NCBI GenBank assembly: GCA_016786485.1
Contig: JAEUWD010000048.1
Coordinates: 62,001-126,000 of the forward strand
Direction of reading: 5' to 3'
DNA: 64,000 bases
Source of the DNA: Bacteriovoracaceae bacterium
GTDB taxonomy: Bacteria; Bdellovibrionota; Bacteriovoracia; Bacteriovoracales; Bacteriovoracaceae
Part shown: positions 30,878-38,747 of the stretch, in pieces
Position numbering within the stretch: position 1 is the stretch's first letter
Layout: each line of letters starts with the position of its first letter
Position numbers and translations under genes: made by a program
The notes under the pieces: generated by a model
Database searches by the model: none
Seen by the model: the letters and a program-made list of their open reading frames with translations, nothing else
What the model was told of the DNA's origin: nothing

Positions 30878-33800
30878 ATGAAATATAGAATAAAACTATC
30901 CAACAATCGTATCATCGGGCCCTTTGCTCCTGAACAATTTCAGGAATTACGTGATAAGGGACATATTCAAGGAAACGAGCAAATTCAAGAGTTTCCAGCG
31001 GGCGACTGGAAAAGTATCGGCGAAATATTTCAAAAATTAAAAGCCCCTACTATTTCAAATCAAGATGCGACTTTCATGAGAAAAATTGCTGATTTTGATT
31101 TAGAAAAAAATAAATCCACTTTTAGTGAGCCAGAGCCAGAGATTCCTGCGGTTTCGCCAGTAGAATTGCCAAGCACGCCGGAGGTTCCAGTAACCCCAGA
31201 AAATTACCCAGATGAATTTGAATTCAAAAAAAATGAACCTACCGAATTAAAATTAGAAAATTCACCGGCCAACGCCTCAGAAGAAGTTGTCTTAAAGCCT
31301 GATATTGAAAAGATAGCCGCTGTTAACGATGATATCAAGACCGTTGTGGTTTCGAAAAAAGCTTTGATGGATAAAGTTGGTGACGATGAAAAAACGCGAG
31401 TCAATATTGCTCGTCAAAAAATGAAGGTTGTCGATGAACCTGCTGTCGGTGTGCCGAAAATATCAACGGAAGCTACAGAATCCACGCCATCTGAGGAAGA
31501 AGTTGAAGCCGATATAAAAAATGATGCTACTCAGTTTATTAGTTTTGAGAAAGAAAAAGACAAATTTTTAAAAGAAATACAAGTTGTTGAAAAAGAAATT
31601 GAAGTTGAAGAAAAAAAAGTTTTGTTTGAAACAATGAAAGTGGCCCCACCGCCAAAAAAGAAAAAAAAGCTATTGTTAATCGCAGGGGCTTTATTGGCAA
31701 TACTTCTGCTTATTGAAGAACCAAAACAGCAGAAAGAGTTGCCAGTTTCTTATCCACAAATTCATTATCCGATAAAGTTCGATCCACCGGACCACGAGAA
31801 AGCTCGGAGTCTTTTTAAGAAAGGTATGGATGTTTACAATCTCGGGACTTATAAAGAAAAAATCCGGGCGGCGATATATTTTAAGGATTCAGTCGAAAAT
31901 GACTTTTTAGATAATTCAGCGATGGGAATGCTACTGAGCTGTTATGCTGAAATTCTGGAAGCATCAAAAAATATAAAGCAAGACGCGAATATGATTTATA
32001 AATTAATTAACGTCATTACTCCGCGCTTAACTGAAGACCCAAATATTGTTTATGGGGTAGCAAAATTTTTTAATGTTATAAAAAAATATGACGCTTCTAC
32101 AGAGGCGATTAGTCGTTATCTGGTTATTTCAAAACCATCACTGAAAGTTTTTGCAATCTATCTCGATTCATTGGCGCAAGCCGGTGACTTGCAAAATGCC
32201 AAAAAAGTTTACGATATGATTAAACAACAAGGACAAAAGCCACGTGAAGCATATGTTGAGATTGTAAAATTCGATATTTTTAATCAAAATTTTAATGAAG
32301 CTGCTATCAATTTAAGTGAAGGCTTACAGGCTTATCCAACTTCGGTGGAGTTATTGTTGCTTAAGGCGCGGCTTGATATCCATGCTGATAGATATGGCGA
32401 TTTAAGTAAAACACTAGATTTAATTAATAAGCAAAAAGCTGATTATCACCCTCATTATTACTCCAATTTATTGGAATTTACCGGGATGTATCTGGCCCGC
32501 CAATCAAAACCAAAAGAAGCCTATCAAATGTTCACACAGGCGCTTCAGATTCATGAATCGCCAGAACTGCGCGCGAAATTAGCTTCACTCAAAGTTGAAA
32601 CAACGGACACCCCTGAAATTTCAAAATTAATTAATCAAAGCCAGGCGATTAATTTAATGAATAAAGCTTCCGTTGAAATTAAAAACGAAGCTTACGAAAA
32701 AGCCTTGGCGCTTTTGATTAATGCAGTTGATTTAGCGGAAAATTACACCCCAGCTCGGGTTATGCTATCACAAGTGCAAATTGAATTAGGTTATTTCAAA
32801 CAAGCCATTAACAGTTTAGTTGAAATCGTAAAAAATGATTCACTTGATCCTAGCGCAAACTTTGCCCTACTTGATGCTTATACCAAAGCATTCAAATTTG
32901 CTGACGCCAAACGACACATTGGTAATATATCAAATACCAATCTCCGCGATCAAGCCGACTTCACACGCTTAGTTGGTGAAATGTACTATCAAATGAATGA
33001 TTCTCTTCAAGCATTATCTTGGTTAAGTAAAGCCGTTGATGCCGATCCGTTAGATGATAGGCCTTATGATATTTTGTCGCGAATCTATCTTTCACGCAAA
33101 GACTTTAAAAGAGCAAAAATTTTATTATCAAAAGCAATAGAGCTAGAGCCAAAAAAACCTACTTATCGTGTTTCTTACGCACGGGTCATTTATGAAATGG
33201 AAGATGCTGATACAGCACTAGGATACCTCAGGGGAATTTCACAAGAATTTAGTATTGATCCTGAAGTCCAAGGTGAAATTGCTATTCTTTATTACCGCAG
33301 TGGTCAGATGATGCAATTTGAACAACAAAAAGGTTATATCGAAGGTCTTCCTGAAAAAAATTATAAGTTCTACGAGTTTATGGCAAACGCTGCTATGTTG
33401 GACCAAAAGTTTGATCAGGTCGTTGAATACAGTAAGAAAAAAATTGAACTTAAGCCAGGTGATCTTGAATCCAGAATTCTTTCAGGGAAAATTTTAATGG
33501 AGCAAGGAAAACTAGACGAGTCACTTGCTATGTTCCAAGGCGTTCAAGATCGTTTACCAAATTATCCACGTTTGATGTTTTATATTAGCAAATTGTATTT
33601 AATGGCCGGTGAAAGTGATAAGGCGATTGAAGCTGCTAAAAAAGAAATGACGGAAAACCCAGATTTAGCGGAACCACATATTTTGTTGGGGAATATTTAC
33701 AAAGATTTAGCAGAAACAAAATCTGATCCAAAATTATATAACGAAGCAGAGAAATATTATAAAAGTGCTCAGGCCATTAATCCAAATTCACCTGATGCTT

Positions 33801-34039
33801 TGATTGGAATCGCAGATATTTCTCAGAAGAAAAATCAGTATGAAGTCGCACTCGATTTGTATCGTCGTGCCTTAAGTGGAGATACAAATAATCCTGAACT
33901 GCATAAAAAAATGGGCGATACTTATCGCAAATTAGGTCAGGGCAAATTGGCAATTGAGTCTTATAAAGTATTCCTTGAGCTTTCTCCAGAAACAAAGTAT
34001 AGAAGTGAAATTGAAAAGTACATCATGACACTTCAATAG
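30878..34039 (+). CDS. Membrane-anchored GYF-like/TPR protein
   Basis: 1053 residues from the ATG at 30878, one base after the N' stop. An upstream TTG at 30848 would extend into N' and is not favoured. Order of parts: GYF_2-like domain at 1-55 (IKLSNNRIIGPFAPEQFQEL, then DWKSIGEI); Pro/Glu-rich linker to about 255; a lysine cluster then one transmembrane helix (265-279); then about 750 residues of TPR-type helical repeats to the end, e.g. ALSWLSKAVDADPLDDRPYD and ALDLYRRALSGDTNNPELHK. Topology by positive-inside rule: GYF part in cytoplasm, TPRs in periplasm. Resembles motility/envelope scaffold TPR proteins of predatory and myxobacterial lineages. Probable partner of the second Nuo-like arm by operon position (inference). 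Confidence 0.75.
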   Translation: MKYRIKLSNNRIIGPFAPEQFQELRDKGHIQGNEQIQEFPAGDWKSIGEIFQKLKAPTISNQDATFMRKIADFDLEKNKSTFSEPEPEIPAVSPVELPSTPEVPVTPENYPDEFEFKKNEPTELKLENSPANASEEVVLKPDIEKIAAVNDDIKTVVVSKKALMDKVGDDEKTRVNIARQKMKVVDEPAVGVPKISTEATESTPSEEEVEADIKNDATQFISFEKEKDKFLKEIQVVEKEIEVEEKKVLFETMKVAPPPKKKKKLLLIAGALLAILLLIEEPKQQKELPVSYPQIHYPIKFDPPDHEKARSLFKKGMDVYNLGTYKEKIRAAIYFKDSVENDFLDNSAMGMLLSCYAEILEASKNIKQDANMIYKLINVITPRLTEDPNIVYGVAKFFNVIKKYDASTEAISRYLVISKPSLKVFAIYLDSLAQAGDLQNAKKVYDMIKQQGQKPREAYVEIVKFDIFNQNFNEAAINLSEGLQAYPTSVELLLLKARLDIHADRYGDLSKTLDLINKQKADYHPHYYSNLLEFTGMYLARQSKPKEAYQMFTQALQIHESPELRAKLASLKVETTDTPEISKLINQSQAINLMNKASVEIKNEAYEKALALLINAVDLAENYTPARVMLSQVQIELGYFKQAINSLVEIVKNDSLDPSANFALLDAYTKAFKFADAKRHIGNISNTNLRDQADFTRLVGEMYYQMNDSLQALSWLSKAVDADPLDDRPYDILSRIYLSRKDFKRAKILLSKAIELEPKKPTYRVSYARVIYEMEDADTALGYLRGISQEFSIDPEVQGEIAILYYRSGQMMQFEQQKGYIEGLPEKNYKFYEFMANAAMLDQKFDQVVEYSKKKIELKPGDLESRILSGKILMEQGKLDESLAMFQGVQDRLPNYPRLMFYISKLYLMAGESDKAIEAAKKEMTENPDLAEPHILLGNIYKDLAETKSDPKLYNEAEKYYKSAQAINPNSPDALIGIADISQKKNQYEVALDLYRRALSGDTNNPELHKKMGDTYRKLGQGKLAIESYKVFLELSPETKYRSEIEKYIMTLQ

Positions 34040-34047
34040 GTAGTAAA

Positions 34048-35325
34048 ATGTTAGATATTAAATTAATTGAACAAGAACAGAGTAAGGTCGTTAGCAACTT
34101 AAGCCGAAGAAACTTTGATGTTTCAATCATCGATAAAATTCTCGATTTAAATAAAAATCGCAAAGACTTAACGACCAAAGTTGAAAATATTAAAGCAGAA
34201 CTCAATCGTTTATCGAAAGAAATTGGAGTTTTGAAAAAAGCTGGTAAAGACGCTTCTGATATCATGGCGAAAGTAGCGGAACAAAAAAGCTTAAGTGAAC
34301 AAGGTGCCCAAGATTTAGAAAAAATTCAAATCGAACAAAATGATCTTTTATCACGTATTCCGAATTTAGTAGCAGACGATGTCCCTGTTGGAAAAAGTGA
34401 AGCTGAAAATAAAGAAATCTTCAAATGGGGTCAACCAACTCAATTAGCTTTCAAACCTTTGGATCATGCTGATCTAGGTGAGAAGCTTGGAATGTTGGAT
34501 TTTGAAAAAGCCGCCCAAATCACAGGTGCACGCTTTGCGGTTTATAAAAAAGATCTTGCTCGTTTAGAGAGAGCTCTTTCAAACTTTATGCTCGATTTCC
34601 ATGTTGCTCGCGGTTATCAAGAAACCATGGTGCCTTTCATGGTGCATGAGCGAGCACTCTATGGAACCGGTAATTTGCCAAAATTTAAGGATGATTTATT
34701 CAAAATTGAAGGTCGTGACTGGTACTTAATTCCCACCTCGGAAGTACCTTTAACCAATCTTAAACGTGAAGAAATTTTTGAATTTTCTGAATTTCCGTTA
34801 AGCTATGCTTCACTCACCCCATGTTTTCGAAGTGAGGCCGGTTCATATGGCAAAGATACGAAAGGTCTCATTCGTATGCACCAGTTCAATAAAGTTGAGA
34901 TGGTGAACATTACTCCCCCTGAAAAATCAGAAGAAGTGCATGAGTCGATGATTACAAGTGCTAGCGATATCCTAAAAGAGCTTAATTTGCCTCACAGAGG
35001 CGTTTTATTATGTTCAGGGGATATGGGCTTTGGTTCTCGTAAAACTGTAGATTTGGAGGTTTGGCTACCTTCACAGAATACATATCGAGAAATTTCATCA
35101 GTTTCAAACTGTTGGGACTTCCAGGCTCGTCGCGCGGGTATTAGATTTCGTCGTGATAAGCAAAGTAAGCCCGAATTTGCTCATACATTAAATGGTTCAG
35201 GCTTGGCGGTAGGGCGAACTTTAGTGGCAATTCTGGAGAATTTCCAACAAGCGGATGGAAGCGTAGCGATACCTGAAAAATTATGGCCATATATGAACGG
35301 TGTGAAGGTCATAAAAGCTCATTAA
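34048..35325 (+). CDS. serS: Seryl-tRNA synthetase
   Basis: Class II synthetase, 425 residues. N-terminal tRNA-binding coiled coil (to about residue 110), then class II motifs: TPCFRSEAGSYGKDTKGLIR with MHQFNKVEM (motif 2), SSVSNCWDFQARRAGIRF, and motif 3 LNGSGLAVGRTLVAILEN. ATG start 8 bases after the TPR gene stop. Two tRNA-Ser genes follow 46 bases after its stop. Confidence 0.97.
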   Translation: MLDIKLIEQEQSKVVSNLSRRNFDVSIIDKILDLNKNRKDLTTKVENIKAELNRLSKEIGVLKKAGKDASDIMAKVAEQKSLSEQGAQDLEKIQIEQNDLLSRIPNLVADDVPVGKSEAENKEIFKWGQPTQLAFKPLDHADLGEKLGMLDFEKAAQITGARFAVYKKDLARLERALSNFMLDFHVARGYQETMVPFMVHERALYGTGNLPKFKDDLFKIEGRDWYLIPTSEVPLTNLKREEIFEFSEFPLSYASLTPCFRSEAGSYGKDTKGLIRMHQFNKVEMVNITPPEKSEEVHESMITSASDILKELNLPHRGVLLCSGDMGFGSRKTVDLEVWLPSQNTYREISSVSNCWDFQARRAGIRFRRDKQSKPEFAHTLNGSGLAVGRTLVAILENFQQADGSVAIPEKLWPYMNGVKVIKAH

Positions 35326-35328
35326 TTA

Positions 35329-35357
35329 TTGTCATCTTAATCGATTAGAAATATATT
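35329..35357 (+). promoter_or_regulatory. Sigma70-type promoter for tRNA-Ser genes
   Basis: TTGTCA (35329-35334), 17-base spacer, TATATT (35352-35357). The expected start near 35364 is about 8 bases before the first tRNA-Ser, as usual for tRNA promoters. It probably drives both tRNA-Ser genes. Confidence 0.65.
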
Positions 35358-35371
35358 AGCTCTTACTTTGC

Positions 35372-35461
35372 GGAGGACTGGCCGAGCGGTTTAAGGCAAC
35401 AGTTTTGAAAACTGTCGAGGTTTTGCGACCTCCTGGGGTTCGAATCCCTAGTCCTCCGCCA
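35372..35461 (+). tRNA. tRNA-Ser(UGA)
   Basis: 90 nt with encoded CCA. Acceptor stem GGAGGAC/GTCCTCC, D-loop typical of class II tRNA, anticodon loop TTTGAAA (anticodon TGA), long variable arm CGAGGTTTTGCGACCTC, T-loop GGTTCGAATCC. Confidence 0.97.
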
Positions 35462-35476
35462 TCTATAAATTTGTGC

Positions 35477-35566
35477 GGAGACGTGGGTGAGAGGCTTAAA
35501 CCAGGTCCTTGCTAAGGATCCGAACCTTTACCGGTTCCGAGAGTTCGATTCTCTCCGTCTCCGCCA
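35477..35566 (+). tRNA. tRNA-Ser(GCU)
   Basis: 90 nt with encoded CCA. Acceptor GGAGACG/CGTCTCC, anticodon loop TTGCTAA (anticodon GCT, reads AGC/AGU), long variable arm CGAACCTTTACCGGTTC, T-loop AGTTCGATTCT. 15 bases after the UGA isoacceptor. Confidence 0.97.
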
Positions 35567-35657
35567 CTTTTAATCTAGTAGTGCCTAAGAAAAATTAACT
35601 CAATTAAACTTTCAATTATCTCTAATTAACTAATACGAGTGACTGAATTTCAGTGCC

Positions 35658-35685
35658 TTGAAAATAGTGCTTACCGCTCTATAAT
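35658..35685 (+). promoter_or_regulatory. Sigma70-type promoter upstream of receiver-kinase gene
   Basis: TTGAAA (35658-35663), 16-base spacer, TATAAT (35680-35685). The start near 35692 leaves a leader of about 69 bases before the kinase ATG at 35761, and the leader contains the receiver-like remnant. Confidence 0.55.
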
Positions 35686-35717
35686 TTTTTATGGGGAAAA
35701 TAAATGAGGAGCACCCA

Positions 35718-35768
35718 ATAAAAATATTATTAGTTGATGACGCAAAAATGAAGAATAGTTATGAGTAG
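35718..35768 (+). pseudogene. Receiver-domain remnant or leader peptide
   Basis: The frame reads IKILLVDDAKMKNSYE then TAG. KILLVDDA is the first beta strand and acidic pair of a response-regulator receiver domain. A good GAGGAG sits 6 bases before the first codon, but that codon is ATA, not ATG. The stop overlaps the kinase start by 8 bases (ATGAGTAG). Either a decayed receiver gene or a short leader coupled to the kinase. A longer in-frame ATG at 35691 exists but sits at the predicted transcription start. Confidence 0.4.
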
Positions 35769-36900
35769 TGCTTTGAAAGTTTTGATCGTCGAAGACTCTG
35801 AAGAAGATGCTCAATTAATTCTGCGTTTTATTCAACAGTATCAAAAACAAATCGAAGTTTTACGTGTCGAAAACGAAGTGGAGATGTTTAAAGCACTTGA
35901 TGATGGTAATTGGAATTTAATTGTCTCCGATTATAATTTACCGACTTTTTCTGGATTGCAGGCGCTTGAAGTTTTAAAAAAATCGGGTCAAGATATTCCG
36001 TTAATTCTGGTTTCGGGTACCATCGGTGAGGATGTCGCGACAGGCGCATTGAAAGCGGGAGCGACAGATTATGTTTTAAAAAGTAACTTGAGTCGATTGC
36101 CAAATGTTATAGAACGCGCCATCAATGAAGCTAAATCTCATCAAATTTTAAGACGGATTCAACATAATTTAAATCAATCAAAAAAAATGGAAGCGGTTGG
36201 GCGTTTTGCCGGTGGACTCGCCCATGATGTTAATAATATTCTCACGGCAATCACACTTTACGCGGAAATGGCGATCAAGCAATTAGATGCAGGAAATACA
36301 GAGGTAGTGAGATCAAATATTGAATCGATTTTGAAATCAAAAAAAATAGCGGCCAATATTATCGGACAAGTTTTACAATTTAGTCGTCAAAAAAATGAAA
36401 CGAATGTGCACCCGATAGATGTAACAACAGCTCTTGTTACATTTGAGCCAATTTTAAAACGCTTGCTTAGTGATAAGATTAATTTAACGATTGAGACTCC
36501 AGAGGTACCGCTTATGGTTATGGCCAATCAAACTCAACTTGAACAGATTTTTTTAAATTTAACCATGAACGCACGCGATGCTATTACTAATCAAGAAGGT
36601 TTAGTAACGATAAAATTAGAAAGAATACAATTAGAGGAAGTTCCCGCTAATCTTTTTATTCTGGTTAAACCGGGATCCTATATCACAATAAAAGTAAATG
36701 ATAATGGCCGTGGAATGGATGAAGGTGTTGTGGCGCAAATCTTCGAGCCGTATTTCACTACCAAAGAACCTGATAAAGGCACAGGTTTAGGACTTTCTCT
36801 TGTCTATGGTATTCTACATCAGCTTAAGGGCAGCGTTTCTGTTGAGAGCATATTTGGAAAAGGCACTACATTCACCATTTACTTGCCGGCATGTATATAA
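35761..36900 (+). CDS. Response-regulator/histidine-kinase hybrid (receiver first)
   Basis: 379 residues, cytoplasmic, no membrane segment. Residues 5-120 are a receiver domain with acidic pair E11-D12, phospho-acceptor D57 in LIVSDYNLP, Ser85 in LILVSGT and Lys107. Then a kinase: H-box GGLAHDVNNILTAI with His155, N-box NLTMNARDAI, G1 DNGRGMDEG, F-box IFEPYFTTK, G2 GTGLGLSLVYGIL. Receiver-then-kinase order means the input is a phosphoryl group from another kinase. No partner kinase lies nearby. Its likely own promoter is 35658-35685. Confidence 0.9.
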   Translation: MSSALKVLIVEDSEEDAQLILRFIQQYQKQIEVLRVENEVEMFKALDDGNWNLIVSDYNLPTFSGLQALEVLKKSGQDIPLILVSGTIGEDVATGALKAGATDYVLKSNLSRLPNVIERAINEAKSHQILRRIQHNLNQSKKMEAVGRFAGGLAHDVNNILTAITLYAEMAIKQLDAGNTEVVRSNIESILKSKKIAANIIGQVLQFSRQKNETNVHPIDVTTALVTFEPILKRLLSDKINLTIETPEVPLMVMANQTQLEQIFLNLTMNARDAITNQEGLVTIKLERIQLEEVPANLFILVKPGSYITIKVNDNGRGMDEGVVAQIFEPYFTTKEPDKGTGLGLSLVYGILHQLKGSVSVESIFGKGTTFTIYLPACI

Positions 36901-37006
36901 GCGCGAGTAGATATGAAGCAACTTAACCAAGCTCTTGAAAGTCTTTGTAAGTTCACAGTCATAAAAAGAAAATGCTAGGATTTGTGCATACTTAAGAGAG
37001 GTGTGC

Positions 37007-37786
37007 ATGAAGTTACTTTTATCCCTAACTTTGCTAATGGCTTCGTTGAATTTATTTGCTCAACATGACGACGAATACGAAAGAGATGATGATTCTCCTA
37101 GGCGTATTTTCGCTCGTTATCTCGATCTTGATTGCACTTTATATTCTAGTAAAACTAAACTTAGTAAATATGACATCTTAGATATCGCACGTTCAACTAA
37201 AGTTGTTTTATGTTTAGATAGTGTAAAGTTCGATAAGTACGATATTCAAAGTTTTTTGGATAAAGATATTGAAGTTGGTCTTCTCGCCCATGAACTAAAA
37301 TTTGATAAATATGATCTTAAAATACTCTTAGAAAAAAAGGCAAAAGTTCTCATCTTTGGAGAAAAAACTCGTTTTGATTATTACGACATCAAAGATCTAA
37401 AAAAAGCTGGCGCGGTTATTCGTGTTGATGCTCACCAGACAAAGTTTGGTTATTTTGATTTAAAAACTTTATTAAGCGAAGGTATACAAGTACGAATCAT
37501 CGCTCACCTCACAAGCTTTAGTTATTATGACTTAAAGTCTTTGCTTGAAGCTGGGGCCGATGTTTATATTTTGGGCCATGGAAAAAAATATTCGTATTTT
37601 GATCTGAAAGAATATGCCAAATTAGGTGCACGAGTTGTGGTGGTGGAACACAAGTCCCAATTTTCTTACTACGATCTAAAGGAACTGCTTAAGGTCGGGG
37701 TTAAGGTTTATATCTACGAACAGCTCACCAAACTTAGTAGTTATGACGTCAGAGAGCTGGCAAAACTCGGTGCAAGGCTAAGATAA
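37007..37786 (+). CDS. Secreted protein of nine 24-residue YD repeats
   Basis: 259 residues from the ATG at 37007 with AGAGAGGTG upstream (a GTG at 37001 is also in frame). Signal peptide MKLLLSLTLLMASLNLFA, short acidic spacer, then nine tandem copies of a 24-residue unit to the C-terminus. The consensus is roughly xxFxYYDLKxLLxxGxxVxI, then xxHx. The Tyr/Phe-Asp pair recurs at 56, 79, 103, 127, 151, 175, 199, 223 and 247 (position of the Asp). This predicts a helix-strand solenoid in the periplasm or outside. I do not recognise the family. It is monocistronic. Confidence 0.75.
   Translation: MKLLLSLTLLMASLNLFAQHDDEYERDDDSPRRIFARYLDLDCTLYSSKTKLSKYDILDIARSTKVVLCLDSVKFDKYDIQSFLDKDIEVGLLAHELKFDKYDLKILLEKKAKVLIFGEKTRFDYYDIKDLKKAGAVIRVDAHQTKFGYFDLKTLLSEGIQVRIIAHLTSFSYYDLKSLLEAGADVYILGHGKKYSYFDLKEYAKLGARVVVVEHKSQFSYYDLKELLKVGVKVYIYEQLTKLSSYDVRELAKLGARLR
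37154..37783 (+). repeat. Protein-coding tandem repeat, 72-bp period, nine units
   Basis: Encodes residues 50-259 of the YD-repeat protein. Spacing between the conserved Asp codons is 72 bases throughout, apart from 69 bases between the first and second. DNA identity between units is low, so the array is old and held by protein-level selection rather than recent duplication. Confidence 0.75.
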
Positions 37787-37862
37787 AGCGTAAAAACGGT
37801 GAAATCTGCATCATTTTCTGTGGAAAAATCGTTGATATTAGGTTAAAAACCTAACTTCATGC

Positions 37863-37939
37863 GCAGCCGTAGCTTAGCTGGATAGAGCACTTGACTACGA
37901 ATCAAGAGGTCGCACGTTCGAATCGTGCCGGTTGCGCCA
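37863..37939 (+). tRNA. tRNA-Arg(ACG)
   Basis: 77 nt with encoded CCA. Acceptor GCAGCCG/CGGTTGC with one G-T pair, anticodon stem CTTGA/TCAAG with loop CTACGAA (anticodon ACG), T-loop CGTTCGAATCG. Its A34 is the usual substrate of TadA, which is encoded 5.8 kb downstream. Confidence 0.97.
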
Positions 37940-37994
37940 CTTCTTCTAAAAAGTTAATATATTCTTCAATTTAGACATTATCTGGGCGGTTTTT

Positions 37995-38747
37995 ATTAAA
38001 ATTTTTATTACTGGTGGGACATCAGGTTTGGGTCTGGAATTGGCCAAATACTATCTGGCCCACGGCCATATGGTAGCAGTATGTTCGTTTGAAAAAACTA
38101 GCGATGTGGCTTCAAAAATACCAAGTAATCTCCTGTATTTTCAAGCAGATGTGCGTGATGAAGCGGCGATGACGGCAGCGGTTCAGGCATTTAACCAGAA
38201 GGTCAGTGGCATCGATTTACTCATTTGTAATGCTGGGATTTCCATGGAAAAAAAGGCCATCCCCGATTTTAAGAAAGGCAAAATGGTAGCCGAGGTGAAT
38301 ATTATCGGCGTGCTTAATACCATTGCTCCTGCAGTGGAGATTATGAAAAAACAAAACTCGGGTCACATCGTAGGTATCGCATCTTTTTCAAGTCTGGTTG
38401 GTTTACCTGGCATGGCGATTTACGGTGGATCGAAAGCGTTTATTTTAAATTTCTTTGAATCACTCAATCTCGATCTTAAGCAATATGGAATTCATACGAC
38501 TTGTTTTGTGCCAGGCTTTATCGATACGCCGTTAACTCAAGTCAATCAACATAAGATGCCGGCCCTCGTGCCACTTCCGACAGCGATTAAAATCATGACC
38601 AATGCGATTGCCGCCAAAAAAGAATTAGTTTTCTTTCCACAGCGCTTGGCGATTGTCATGAAAATTTTACGACTTCTTCCGCGCTTTCTTTACCGCGCGC
38701 TAATGCGTTTAGATCTTTTAGGTTTCAGAAAACAGGAGCACACATGA
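37995..38747 (+). CDS. Short-chain dehydrogenase/reductase, probable ATT start
   Basis: About 250 residues. Classical SDR: nucleotide motif TGGTSGLG at 7-14, NAG in LLICNAGIS, catalytic Ser in IASFSS, and Tyr/Lys in IYGGSK. No ATG or GTG lies between the tRNA-Arg and the motif, and the first TTG (38028) is inside the glycine motif. The frame opens at 37950. ATT at 37995, with GGGCGGT 5 bases before it, would give [M]KIFITGG, a normal SDR N-terminus. The C-terminus has a hydrophobic/basic segment (LRLLPRFLYRALMRL) that could bind membrane. 4-base overlap with the next gene; substrate unknown. Confidence 0.75.
   Translation: MKIFITGGTSGLGLELAKYYLAHGHMVAVCSFEKTSDVASKIPSNLLYFQADVRDEAAMTAAVQAFNQKVSGIDLLICNAGISMEKKAIPDFKKGKMVAEVNIIGVLNTIAPAVEIMKKQNSGHIVGIASFSSLVGLPGMAIYGGSKAFILNFFESLNLDLKQYGIHTTCFVPGFIDTPLTQVNQHKMPALVPLPTAIKIMTNAIAAKKELVFFPQRLAIVMKILRLLPRFLYRALMRLDLLGFRKQEHT

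Noticed and set aside
37838-37853. TAGGTT/AACCTA hairpin upstream of tRNA-Arg
   Set aside because: Six base pairs of A/T-rich stem without a T-run; too weak to call a terminator or operator.
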